Part shown: one piece after another, positions 1 through 12,700 of the stretch
How the letters are laid out: each line of letters starts with the position of its first letter
How positions within the stretch are numbered: the first letter of the stretch is position 1
Origin: Apoderus coryli
Taxonomy: Eukaryota > Arthropoda > Insecta > Coleoptera > Attelabidae
Assembly (NCBI GenBank): GCA_911728435.2
Contig: OU452204.1
Coordinates: 5,394,001-5,458,000, forward strand
Direction: 5' to 3'
Length of the DNA: 64,000 bases
Translations under genes and position numbers: made by a program
Notes under the pieces: generated by a model
What the model was told of the DNA's origin: nothing
Databases searched by the model: none
The model's input: the letters and a program-made list of their open reading frames with translations, nothing else

Positions 1-340
1 TTAGTTTTTTAAAAGAAGAGCTTAAGAAACGAATAAAATGTGATAAGACGTTATTGGAGGCCTTAGATAAAAATTATTCTCATTTTAAATCTCAATATAA
101 AGCGCGTTGGATAAAAGTACTTAGAATGGAAGAAAAATTCCTTAAAAACAATGCTGAATGACTAGATGCCACTATTTCCTTTAAAAAGATGGAGGAACCT
201 AAGACACCAGAGAAGACACGTGGCCGGCTAACAATTTCTTTTGATTCCAGTTCGGAACGGAAAAGCGATTAAAAACAAAAGAGTTAAGAGATTCAACTCC
301 TGTGACAATCCTAAGTTATGCTGCCTACAATATTTAGCAT
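1..340 (+). pseudogene. Decayed transposon-associated ORF fragment
   Basis: The plus strand reads as a lysine-rich open stretch (KEELKKRIKCDKTLLEALDK, then YKARWIKVLRMEEKFL), a stop near 158, then TRGRLTISFDSSSER. After a one-base frame change near 256 it continues as KRLKTKELRDSTPVTILSYA before stopping in the foldback repeat that begins at 341. The pattern GR-x-FDSSSER-x-KRLKTKELR recurs, as far as I remember, in many predicted insect proteins that look transposon-derived; that is recollection, not a search. The fragment starts outside the window, carries at least one stop and one frameshift, and is interrupted by a foldback element, so I read it as dead. Confidence 0.45.
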
Positions 341-1080
341 ACATTTCAACTAGCGTACGTAAGTTATTTGATTGATGTTTTAGATTCTGCTTGGAGAGAA
401 AAAAATGTACATAAATGGTGTACTTCTGCTAAAAGAGCTGTTGCTGTAATTTGAAAAATGACACAGTGTTGCCATATTTGGCATTTCATTAATTTTCTTG
501 TTTTTTTCAAATGCACACCCCTGTATATTATGTCAGATACAAATAAACCATTCAAAGGCAAATTCAACGATATATATCATGCGGTGCCCTCGAGTCACTG
601 TTTCTAAAATATCAGCGGTGAAACCGTTTGACAACACAATAAGTCAGTTTTAAATTTTAGCAATATAGTGTGTTTGGAAAAGAGTTGTTTCAATTTGAAA
701 AAATTACAGTACCTAATATAACTCTACAGAAGATTCTATCAAGATATCGGTTTTATATGGAAATAATAAACGAAAAATGTTGACCGGTTACTCCTGGTTT
801 CACCACTGATATTTTAGAAACAGTGACTCGATGGCACCGCATGATATATATCGTTGAAGATGTCTTTGAATGGTCCATTCATATCTGACATAATATACAG
901 GGGTGTGCTTTTGAAAAAAACGAGAAAATTATTGAAATGCTAAATATGGCAACACTGTGTGATTTTTCAAATTACAGTAACAGTTCTTTTAGCCTAAGTA
1001 CAGCATTTATGTATAGTTTTTTCGATCCAAACAGAATCTAAAACATCATTCAAATAACTTACGTACGCTAGTTGAAATGT
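341..1080. repeat. Foldback (long inverted repeat) element, about 740 bp
   Basis: Left arm 341-626 and right arm 796-1080 are near-perfect reverse complements of about 285 bp around a 170-bp unrelated loop. The outer ends are ACATTTCAACTAGCGTACG and its complement. Open frames inside the arms are mirror images of each other and have no protein character. It interrupts the coding remnant to its left. It is a non-autonomous foldback/MITE-like element of unknown family. Confidence 0.85.
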
Positions 1081-1251
1081 AGTCTATTTAACGTTTTGTT
1101 GTACCGTGTATAGTTTCTCAGATAAGGTAGTGGTCCCTCTTAAACGGGCCACCCGGTACATACATCACTTTTTTATATTATTCCTTTCCTTGAACTAATT
1201 TTTCAATATTTCGTTATCGTTTCTTGGGGTCTTGGTTTTAAAGTATATATA

Positions 1252-2261
1252 CAGGGTGTTAGTAAATAAGTGCGACAAAGTTCAGGAGGTAATTCTGCAT
1301 CAAAAAATAATGACAGTTTGCTGTATAAACAAATGTCCGCAAATGCTTCGTTTTCTGCTGAGATACAGTTAAAGTATTTCTTAAAAACTTAAGATTTATT
1401 GATTGCTCTGAAACCGGTGGAGATATGCAAATGAAATTTAGTGGGTTTTAAGAGGTAGTTATTGCGCATTTTTTGACATGCAATTAAGAATTCTATGTTC
1501 ATCAGTGGCGCGCATACGGGTAATGATCTCAATTTTTTTGAAGAAAAAAAATAGGTACGCCACTCAAATTAAAAATCATTTTGGAATTCCTCGTTCAATT
1601 TGTGAAAATCTCTCTTGCTTTTTTTATTTGGGGCATTTGTGCAAAAAAATAAAACATCACGCGGCGACGTTAGTAGGCTACTGTCAACATTCTGTTAAAT
1701 ACGAATATTTCAACGAAATGTCAAATTAGCGTTTCTTCATTATTAGTGTTATTTTCTCTTATTGTTTTGGTTTAATGTTTATTGTATTAGATAGTCCATG
1801 ATAATGTATTAAAGAAATGAAAAATAGGGGGTAAGAAGTTTTATTTTTTTTGCACAAAGACGATGCCCCCTACGATAAAAAAGCAAGAGAGATTTTTTCT
1901 CACAAATTGAACGAGGAATTACGAAATGATTTTATATTTGAAAAATTCCAGTGGCGTACCATTTATTTCTTTAAATATATTGAGATCATTACCCGTATGC
2001 GCGCCACTGATGAACATAAAATTCTTAATTGCTTGGCAAAAAATGCGCAATAACTACCTCTTAAAACTCACTAAATTTCTTTTGCATATCTCCACCCGTT
2101 TTAGAGTAATCAATAAATCTTCAGTTTTTAAGAAAAACTTTAACATCCCGTATCTGAGAAAACGAAGCATTTGCGGACATATGTTTATATAGCAAAGTGT
2201 CATTATTTTTTCATGCAGAAATACCCCCTGAAGTTTGTCGCACTTATTTACTAACACCCTG
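1252..2261. mobile_element. Foldback element with CAGGGTGTTAGTAAATAAG ends
   Basis: Inverted arms of roughly 365 bp (1252-1615 and 1887-2261) begin with CAGGGTGTTAGTAAATAAG and its complement. TA flanks both ends (1250-1251 and 2262-2263), as expected for a TA target duplication of the Tc1/mariner/IS630 superfamily. The interior (1616-1886) has no recognisable protein. The arms resemble the very long TIRs of the DUF4817-transposase element at 46132-48139 in architecture though not in sequence, so this is probably a non-autonomous relative. Confidence 0.8.
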
Positions 2262-2263
2262 TA

Positions 2264-3258
2264 TATGCCGGATGGCCCAAAAAATTTGATTTTTATAAAT
2301 AACTTTTTACTAATAAACCGATTTTCACGACCTTGGTCCCGTTAGATAGACCATAGAATAGATCCGATTAGAAATGGCGCCCAAATCAAAATCCAAGGTG
2401 GCGGCGTCATTAGACATATCCCCTTACTTCGGGGCAATTCTTATTGAACACAATTTTCGGAAATTGACGTGGCTCTTTCTGAACATGTTAAGAATCAAAC
2501 AAATCGTCCAGTGACTGCGGAGAAATTGGTCATTAAAAAAATACAGTTTTTGCTAATATTTCATCAGTCAAAAAAAAATGCAGAAATTACTCAGCCACTC
2601 ATTTGTAGCCTAGAGGGAAGGCCGGGCAGCAGCAAATCAGTGAGACAAGTTTCTAACATAATGAGTAAACGAGCTACTACTAAATTTGGTCCCACAGTCT
2701 ACAGTGCATTTGCAGAAAGATATTTATAATTTTTTTAAGAATTTCCCGATCTTCAGTTAGAAGAATAATTAAAAGCAGATTACACTAAAATACAAAAAAA
2801 TAAGTAACTTGGTTCAGATACGACGATGGAATAGGTGGCCTCTTCATTCCAAAGTCGAGCAGAGGAAGAGAGAATTTTTTCCCGACGAAAAAGCATTTAA
2901 TACTAACTCACCCAAAAACCCTCAGAACGATCGACTTCACATATCAGTCAATATAAGAAAACGCGATGATGAACATGATCAGATTTGGTCCAAGGTATAC
3001 AAAAATCCATAAAATACAGGGTCTTGCATTTGAAAAAATATAACTTTGATATCTCACACTTTTCGGGACCACCGGTTATATTTAAAAACATTTTCCTTAG
3101 ATACTCATACGTAATCAAATTTTCCAATTTTAATTTTGTTTGGCTATGAGAGACCAAGGCGAATGTAGTAGCAGACCCGGATAACAATTGGTTACAAATT
3201 CACTTCATCGTCATTACTCTTATAATATAGGGAGGTTTTGAAACCCTTATATATTTAA
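2264..3258. other. Unassigned stretch left of the GALK2 exon
   Basis: There is no recognisable gene here. A plus-strand frame at 2469-2729 (86 codons) contains ICSLEGRPGSSKSVRQVSN and a serine/threonine-rich tail, but matches nothing I know. The remaining frames are short. No further GALK2 exon (expected GTQGGGMDQ-type motif) is visible on the minus strand, so the rest of that gene must lie left of the window. Confidence 0.4.
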
Positions 3259-3374
3259 ACGAAATTCGCGTTTACGTTATTACTGAGCTCGCGCACAAGG
3301 TTCAACGTGAATTTATTTCCACGAAATTAGCGTTTACGTTGTTACTGAGCTCGGGCACAAGATGAAACGTGAAT
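3259..3374. repeat. Two-copy tandem repeat, 62-bp unit
   Basis: ACGAAATTCGCGTTTACGTT at 3259 and ACGAAATTAGCGTTTACGTT at 3321 start two adjacent copies that both continue through TTACTGAGCTCG, GCACAAG and AACGTGAAT. The copies differ by a few substitutions. The repeat is inside or just downstream of the third GALK2 coding exon's following intron. Confidence 0.75.
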
Positions 3375-3521
3375 AATAACTTTAAAATTGTTAAATGTGT
3401 ACCGGTAGTTTGATTTAACTCGGGACGAAGCTATACATCGTTTCGCTCATTCTCTGGTTCTTGGGCTACAATTAACTATGTAGTAATTTTTCTATTTTTT
3501 AAATTCTAACATTAGACGTAC

Positions 3522-3723
3522 CTTATTAGCGTAAGCTGTTGCTAATGCTGCAGCACTAACCAAAGCACTACTACTTGACAATCCAGCGCTTTTTGGGACC
3601 GTTCCCCATACCAAAATTTTCATTCCAACTAATGTCTGGGATTCTGGAATGATTTCTGTAATTCCTCTAAAGCCACACAAGAAATACTGATACCATTTAG
3701 GTGCCAAACCATCCAAAGTAATA
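3522..3723 (-). CDS. GALK2: GALK2-like coding exon 3
   Basis: Acceptor TTATTTCAG just 5' of 3723 and donor AAG|GTACGT at 3522/3521. The exon supplies residues 104-171, [18 protein letters not shown] to [20 protein letters not shown]. The first base completes the codon left by exon 2 (AG|T, Ser), and the exon ends in phase 0. A tryptophan (LVWGTVP) stands where many galactokinases have Asp or Ser before the ATP loop; I do not know if that matters. Confidence 0.88.
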
Positions 3724-6700
3724 CTGAAATAAGGAATAGAATCTCTTGAGTTTTTCATTGCGACTACTGGAGTCAAATTTTATTACAGACATACTAAAGC
3801 TTATACAGGGTATCCACGAACAAACCTTAATCAATGAGGACGTTACCTAGGTATACATAAAAAAGTGTGGAAAAATTGCTCAACTTGGAGCTGCTAATAG
3901 ATCCTCTTCAAAGATGTCGCCTTAAACCTAATTTAGCTACTTATAAATCAAAAACGTCTGCTCCACAAAATATGTCTTTAAATGCCTTTATTATATGTTC
4001 AATCATGATTTGAAAATGTAGTACATTGTAATGCTGTTTTTCATTTACTCGTGCGTAAAATTTCCTGGTAATAACAAAAGTAGCGGCGGGCATGAAAAAT
4101 CACCATAGCAACGCCGAAAATACAAACACCAAATTGACAACTGTTGTGTTAGTGACCTCTAAGTGTTTTCAAATTGAAGTTTGTTGGTTTTAGGTCAATT
4201 AAAGAAACAAAGTAATTCCTCTGTCGTCGACAGAGGAATTACTTTGTTTCTTTAATTGACCTAAAACCAACAAACTTCAATACCAAATTGACAGTTTTGG
4301 TATTTATAATGAATAATAATTATTATTAAGTATTTCGCTAATTTCAAAACACATAAACAGTGATAGTGAATATAGTTTAACACCACCTAGTCAATTTAAT
4401 ACTTCTAATTTATCGTATTTAGGCTTATACGGTAACAGGGGTAAGTTTCGAAAAGCAAATATTTTCCTGTGTGAAACTCACATGAAATGACGATTTCCTA
4501 CTCGTATGATTTGCAGCACTCGCCTGCGGCTCATGCTGCAAACGATCATACTCGTAGGAAATATATGTCATTTCACGTTAGTTGCACCATATATACATGT
4601 TCAAATGCAATTTAGCCATTCTACACATATTTTTAGACAGATTTGAAATGATATACAAAAAAAAAAAAGTACTATTGCAATTACAACATAATGTTTGTTT
4701 AACCATTTTTCTAAAATGCCGCCGACTCTTAAATACGCGGTGTGATACATTTTCTTAATGTAATGGCGTGAAAGCAGCTTGAAATTCATCGTCAGATCTG
4801 TGAAGTTTACAGAAAAAACATTATGAGTGATGGGAAGGTAAGGAAAAGGGTGAGAGCTTTTAAAGATGGCTGTATGAATGTGCAAGACGAGGAACGAAGA
4901 GGACGACCCTCACTCATTACTGATGACTTGATGCAAAAAATTAATGAAAAAGTGAAAGAGACAAGACGATTTACGATATCAGCGTGAGTTTCCTAAAGTG
5001 TCAGGAAGTGTGATTTACGAAATTGTGTCAGAACGTTTCGAGTACCGAAAGTTATGCGCACGTTGGATTCGGAAAATGCTGACGGAAGATTTTCGTAAGT
5101 AATATCAGAAGGGCATCTAACTTTTCCGAAAAAATCGAAAATACACGTTGCTAAGTAATATATTAAGCAAATGCATTCGTGCAGGTGCAAAAATCTCCGT
5201 CTACGACTCGGATTTTTGGTGCTTCTTGTTAAAATATTACTTAGCAACGTGTATTTTCGATTTTTTCGGAAAAATTAGATGCCCTTATGATATTACTTAC
5301 GAAAATCTACTTGCCTAAACAACGTACTAACTTGCGAGGTCCAACATATGCCCTGCTGTCAGACTTTTTTTGAAAATTTCACCACAAACATTCCAGCACA
5401 TTTTCCTCAACAATCCACACACTACTCAATATGGTTACACATAAAATATGATTAGATACTTTATTTTCCAACAACATTTAACTTATATAACTTCCTCAAT
5501 AAGATAACAAATATTAAAACATTACTTATCTAAAAAATTTATACTTATTTTTATTTTTATATATTCACATGATCTGGCACATAATTGTTTTTAAATGACA
5601 CAAGTTGACACATTTGGCATTGGAATATGTCTATTATACAGTCGTAGCCATCTAGGTTCTCGGCGTGTGCATTTAATGACAATTTGAAAAACCAGTCATG
5701 GCATACCTGTTGGCCTATATGTGTAAACGTTTACTCTTCGTAATCGTAACGACTTCCGAGTTCAAAACTGGGCCATGGAACATTTTTTATATTATAATAG
5801 AAATTGTAGCCGCTCTGCACATATCTACTCTAGCTCACATGTTTATTAAATTATTTCTAGCTGATATTTCATTATTTATACACCGTCATGATCTGAATTA
5901 AGGTTATATTATAGCGTGTAAAATGTGAAACATTTTGATATATCCCAAATTGCTAAACAATTATTATTGTGCGAAATGTATAAAAAAATGATAACGAAAC
6001 TGCAGACCTAAGAGGTACATTTAATTTGAAGCGGATGCTCAACATGTCAACTTTCTTTCATTAATACGAGAGTTGTCTTTTATATTTCGGGGTTAGAGAA
6101 CAAAAACAAATATTAATCATCGAAAATCACCTGATTGTTTTTCAAAATATTCCCCATGAAGATCTATACACTTTTGCATGCGTTTGAACCAATTGTGGAT
6201 GCACTTTTGCTACTCTGATTAAGGTATCTCCAAAACATGCATTCTGAATGCAGCAACCGCTTCTTCAGGTGTCGGAAAACGTTGACCTCTCAGTTTGTTT
6301 TTTATGTACGGGAATAAAAAGAAGTCATTCGGTGCCAACTCAGGACTATACGGCGGATGACTCATCAAATCGATGTTTTGGGTGCTCAAAAATGCAGTTG
6401 TTTGAGCCGATGTGTGAGAGCTCGTATTGTCGTGGTGAAGAGTGACCCGTCTTCGGCGGTTGGTTTTCCTGATTTCTCGGAAGACAACTGGCAAACAAAT
6501 GGTTGTGTACCACTCAGAATTGACTGTTCTGTGTTGTTTTGGTGGTACAGTTGGACATGTCCAGTTTTTCCGAAGAAACAGGCGACCGTTTGCTTCGAAG
6601 TTCTCCATGCGCCAACAACTTTTGTTGGATTTGGCTCATCTTGACACACCCATACAGCCGACTGCTGTTTACTTTCGGGCTCATACGCGTAAATCCACGA

Positions 6701-9700
6701 TTCATCATCTGTCACGATGTCATAGACGTGTTTCGAAACACCGCGACCGTATTTTTTGAGCATTGCTTTCGACCAATCGACACGAGCCTTTTTTTGAGCA
6801 ATTCACAAATTGCGTGGAATCCAACGCGAACAAATTTTTTTGACAGTCAAATGTTTTTGCAATATTGAATGTATGCTGGTCCCACTAATGCCTAAGGTTG
6901 TCTCAATCTCTTGATAGGTCACATGACGATCTTGCAATATCAGTTCGCGCACGGCATCAATGGTTTTCGGAACAACAACTGATTTTGGACAACCTTCACA
7001 AAATTCGTCTTGGAGTGAACTACGACGACGATTGAATTCACCATACCATCGATAAACACTGGTCCTTGATGGAGTTGCATCGCCAAAAATTGAATTAAAT
7101 TCGTCGAAAGTTGTAAAAAATAATCGCAGGAAAATATTCACGATTTAACTCCATTTTTGGGCCGAGCTCAACCTTTCAAGTTACTGTAAACAACACAAAT
7201 AGCGCTCCTATGTCAAAACGTTCTGAGTACGTATAACCTCAAAAATGTCATTACGATACAGCTGTCAGTTGCCAGATTGCAACACCAGGGTTGCAAAATC
7301 CCGAAATATAAAAGGCAACCCTCGTAGAGATGCAAGAATTGTATCGATATCGATTTCTTTTTCAGGTAGAACTATTGCCTCGAGGACTGCAACTGAGTCT
7401 ATTGGCCGCTTGTTATAATAATACTGAGAATAAGGTCACAGTGTAAAATGAATTACTTACAACCAGAGACAGGGTGTTCTAATTATCAAACTTTCAAGAA
7501 TATATTAAAATGTGTTTCGGGTGGAAAATTGATAGTTTAATTAAATAAAAGTAATGAACAGCGGCGATATACAGGTTTAGGCGAATTAATTTTATTTTTT
7601 AACGTTCGTCCATGAATATTTCTAAGGTTGAACTATTTCCTGAAGGACTACAACTGAATCTTGGCCGCTTGAATATAATACCTAACTATTAAACATTTCC
7701 AACACCCGTAAATGGTGAAACGCAATATGACGAAAACTTTGCGTTTAAAATACATATTGATTCTGGAATAATTTATATGCAAATTGCCTAAATGCCAGGT
7801 TCATCACATGAAAAAAAGTGCTAATTTATAAAATATTCTATATACAGGGTGTATAGTAATAATCCATAGGGACAGTATTGCTATTTCTTAAACAGTACGA
7901 GATAAAAAGTTGGTTAAATTAAACAAAAGTGACTCAATTTAGAAGCCCCCGTTTTCTAGAGGGACATTCAAATATTCGATAAAAAATTAATATTGAATGC
8001 AAAATTGAAAGGGCTTGTTTTATGATTGGTATACGTAAATTTAACCCCGTTCTCAATTTTAATGTTGCAGTTTTACTTTAGATAATTTCGTTTGAATTCA
8101 TAAGATGTTAGATTAATTCCAATTTTATTGTATTATTCCATACATTAAAAGTATTTCAAATGATGAGTTATATTAATAGTGAAAAAAAAATATGTAGGTA
8201 TGACAATAATTATATCAGATGTTATAGAAATTTTGACCGTACAGTTCGCCAATATGTTAGCGTATATCCAGAAAAAAAATCCACCAACATGTGTTTCGAA
8301 AAAGTGGAAGAAATATCTTATGAGAAATGCCCACAATTAAACCAATCTATTGGCGCAAATAAACATCAGTCCCTAATCTTCTTCAAGTTACATTACAAAC
8401 GAATGTTGAATATGTAAATTATGTATCCAAAAGTTACTCAATAATAATACTTACTAAGTATCATGATTACAAATTTCAATCATAATACGGCTTACATTTT
8501 GCAACTAGTATCAAGGAATGTTATTGGTAAGCCAACTAGTTTATGGACAGATGAAACAACATTTATAAATAATGCCATCTTTAATCGAAAAAAATGCACA
8601 TTTTTTTATTCAATTAATCCACAATTTTAACGCAACAAACCAGACCTCAAATTCGGTATAACAATAGATAATGTGTGGTGTGGAATTATTTGAAATAGTT
8701 TGGTCCCAAATTTGTTTTTTGCGGCATCCCAACGGGTACTTTTCAACGGGACTTAATGCGGCCACACTATTTTATTAATTAATTTAATTACATCTGCAAA
8801 AGTTCATTTTGTGTGCAACGCAGAGGGAGATATCAATTATTTCCCATCCATCAGACTTAGGTTAATGAAAAATATATGATCACATTCACCCATCTCACGG
8901 CTCTCATGACACTGTCACTTTAGGTTATTATCACTTTTTCAGTAATATTACTTCAAATACACAATGACAACTTCTAAATTGACTACAACTATATGGAATA
9001 ACCATTTTATAACACTACAATATACAACATGTTGATAGAAATTGATCTTAAACATAAAATAATGCCGAAAACTCTTAGGCTATTAATGTAAACAAACAAA
9101 AATAATAATAAACTACTTGACACAAGCAATTTGTCTGTCGTTAGAAAAAACATCTTACCCAAACCAAATTATGACGTGAAACTAGAGGTGTCAACTAAAC
9201 TAAAATAAGTGACACCAACATTAGAAAAAAATACTACCAAATTATGACAAACCAACGAACCATAATATAGAGATATGGTAGTTCGAAACAATAACGTCAC
9301 CTATGATGATAATCATATTATAGGCAGCCATTTTTAGGCTAGCAGATTTAAAATACCTATCTAATATATTTATAGTAGGGATTTAGTATAAAATTTTATA
9401 AGGTTATTGAAGTTGACAAGTGGATTTATTATTTAAATTAAGTATTTATCAGATTATAACAACATTAATTAATAAGCAGCATGTACAGGATGCAAAAAAA
9501 AAAACATTAATTAGCCGACATTTAACAAATTTTCCAGATTGCAATCAAATAAATTTTAAATGTTTAGAAGTCAAAAATGTATTTGTTTATTTTTTTAAGG
9601 ACAGAAAAGTAATATTTTCAGTATTTTTTAAATTTTTTAAGATTTCAATTCAAAATTTTTTAGAGGTGAAACTATAAGCTCATAGAGGTTATATACGAGG

Positions 9701-12700
9701 TAACTCAAAAATGTTTCTATTTATTTCTCAAGACTTTTAGACACGGCAGGACCTAATAAATAAAAAAAAAATAATTTTTTTAGTTGGTTAGAATGGTCTC
9801 ATACATTTTTAGCATAAGCACTTTAATTTTATGTACGCGGTGAGTCAAAAATTTATTTATTTATTTTGTTAAGGACAAAAAAGTAATATTTTCAGTAATT
9901 TTTTGATTTCAATTCAAGATTTCTTTGAAAGTTAAACTATAAGCTCCTAGAGGTGATCTACGGGGCAACTCAAAAATGTTTCTATTTATTTTCAATATTT
10001 TTAGTTTTTTAATTTTTTTTTACAACCCTCAATGACTTTTTTCATAGATAAAACTACCACAAGACGACTGGGAAATCCCGCAAGGGATTTCTTGTGATAA
10101 TGATAATATGCGTCTAGTTTATTCCCACAAAATATTTGATGGTTTAAGCAAGATGATTGTTCAGCAATTCTGCAGTTGTCGGAGACTTTTTAAACATACA
10201 GTTTCCTGATGAAAAGATTGAAATAAGTAGCCCTGGCGAAGAACTGTTTCTGTTTTTAAAGACCTAAATTTTTATCAAGTTCAATAGGAAAGTTAGCACT
10301 CAGAACGGCAAAATGAATAAAAAATAATACCGGATATTTTGAAGAAGATTTAAACCCTAAATACCTAATCTTCTCGTTTAGTTAAGGACGGTTTTTGTTT
10401 AGTTTATGTTACTAATTTTCATTTAGCAGTTAATAATTGTTGTCTGTCTTGCTAAATATAAATCAACCATAAAAATGCTTAATGCTTTTTTACACACAAT
10501 AAGATTATTTTGAAAAAAAAAATATTTTTCTATGACTGTATTTAAATGCCTTTATTATAGTTCAATCATGATTTGAAAATGTTGTACATTGTAATACTGT
10601 TATTTATTTGCTAGGCATGCCTAGTTGCAACTAGTGGGAAATATTTAAAAATGCACGCAAATTTGAGATAAAGACGGATACAGGGTGAGTCACGAGGAAC
10701 TGTACATACTTCTACCATAAGTAGAGGCACATTAGGGGATCATCAAATGACCATTAAAAACTGTCTCCTTGTTTTCATTATTAATATACAGGGTGAATTA
10801 TGGATATTCACCAAAAAAATGTTTCATCATATCTTTTCAATGATTAAGTCGATTTATCTCATTTTTTTATAGAAGTGTCTATTGGTGCCTGGCAACTAAC
10901 TGACATATTCAGAATTGAGAAAATCCAGGTCCCTCTTCCAGAAAATTTGTGGGATCGCTTCATATTCAACACTTCACCCTGTATATGATTTTTCAAAAAT
11001 CTGATATAATTTTTTCAGAGGGCATAAATAGACAGTTAGACCTGGGTATTTGAATTTTTTGTTACACTCACCTCACATTTCCAATTAAAGATTCATTTTA
11101 GAGCCAAATTGAAAACTGGCAATAATGAGGTATCTTACTGTATAATAATGTTTAGTTATTAAAAATAAATCTTCAAAATAGACAGAAACGACACACACTG
11201 TGCTCCAGTATGGTAAATACCATAATTTGACTTGAATTACAGGGCCGTATTTAAAAATCTGGCATATCTGGTTCATCCCAATAATTCACCCTGTATGTAA
11301 CTTTTTCCACCCGTAATGGACAGAAAACAGATAAAATATGTTTGTAATAACCTAGTTTTCTTATTTGTTTGAGGAAAACTCATGTGTCTAATTATTTTAA
11401 TCGGAATGAAATGAACAAGCCAGGGAAATGTTTATTCATAAATTAAGAAATAAAATAAAAAACAATAACCAAACAATAAAACAATTTTAACAATGTGGAA
11501 CAAAGTAAAAAACAATTTAATAAACATTATATAATAATATCAGATATGGTGCCTATTATAAAAAAAAAATAATTACATCTCTCTTAAAATGAACAAGACA
11601 AATGACTGAATTTTCATACAAATAATAAATTGATCATTCTACTTGAGAAATAGTAGGGGAAAATTTTCGAATATCGACCACTTATGGGGAAAATCGAATA
11701 ACTCACTTACGCAATAAGATATCTATCTGGATTTTCGGTGAATTATTTTGAAGATATTTACATAGGCAACGCTCGCTACAATATTGTATAATGATTAAAT
11801 GATTTTTTGTAATATTAAAAACAGAAGTTTGCGGGTATTATCGACCTTTCGGGTAAAATCGACCAGGTAGTCCACAAATATCAACCAAACATTTTATTGT
11901 AAGTTAGGTATGCTTTTTACATAGGAAAACGTAGCAAAATAGGTATGTATTATAATTATCAGAATATATTATAATAAATAGTCTTCACAAATGTAGTTGT
12001 TGGCCTCTTCAATATCTCTGCAATCAGATATCCATCCCATCTCCACCACAAATCGTTTTTGCCACCAAAATCGTTATAAACGCTACATTTCTCATCATCC
12101 AATGTGTTTTTGTTTTTCAATTTGTCAGAAACTACGTTTCTCTTTATTTTGCCGCCCTCCTTTGGCTTTGTTTTCTTCCTTTCTTCTAGTTTTTCTAGTT
12201 CATCTTTGAAGTCAAAATTTTTGAATGTTGGACTTTTCGAGATATAGTTCTGGATTTTAATTTCAGTAAAGGCAGAAGTTCAGAAAAACTTTTGTTAACC
12301 TGCCTTGGTTGGAGAGTCTTGTCAGTATCGTCCTCTATAACCTCCTCTAAAATAAAATCCGAATCGTCTGAATGTGTGAGGGGGGATTGAGATTACTTTA
12401 ATACCATTTTATCTACAAAATTTATGCCTTACTGCTTTAAGGGCAGGTCGCATCCTTTCTACAGCCACGAAGCCTAATGGTATGGTATCTTGCGTATACT
12501 ATCGACCACCGAGATCGATATTACCCAACAGTAATACAGAAGGAAAACGCACACAGTTCCAAAAACTTGGTTATGATTTCACAATAATTCTAACATAAAT
12601 CTTACTACAGATATATTCTCTGTACTTTGTGGTAAAAATAGTAAATTTCAATGCCATCAAAACTGTGATGTACCTTATATTATACACTTTCTAGTGTAAA

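Noticed and set aside
3522..3776. Minus-strand frame starting upstream of 3723 as a separate short protein
   Set aside because: The residues before 3723 are intron read-through. The acceptor TTATTTCAG at 3724 matches the phase of the upstream GALK2 exon, and the frame has no ATG of its own at 3776.
6248..6868. Several plus-strand frames of 65-109 codons over the mariner
   Set aside because: They are antisense shadows of the mariner transposase, which is recognisable on the minus strand by its DD34D motifs.
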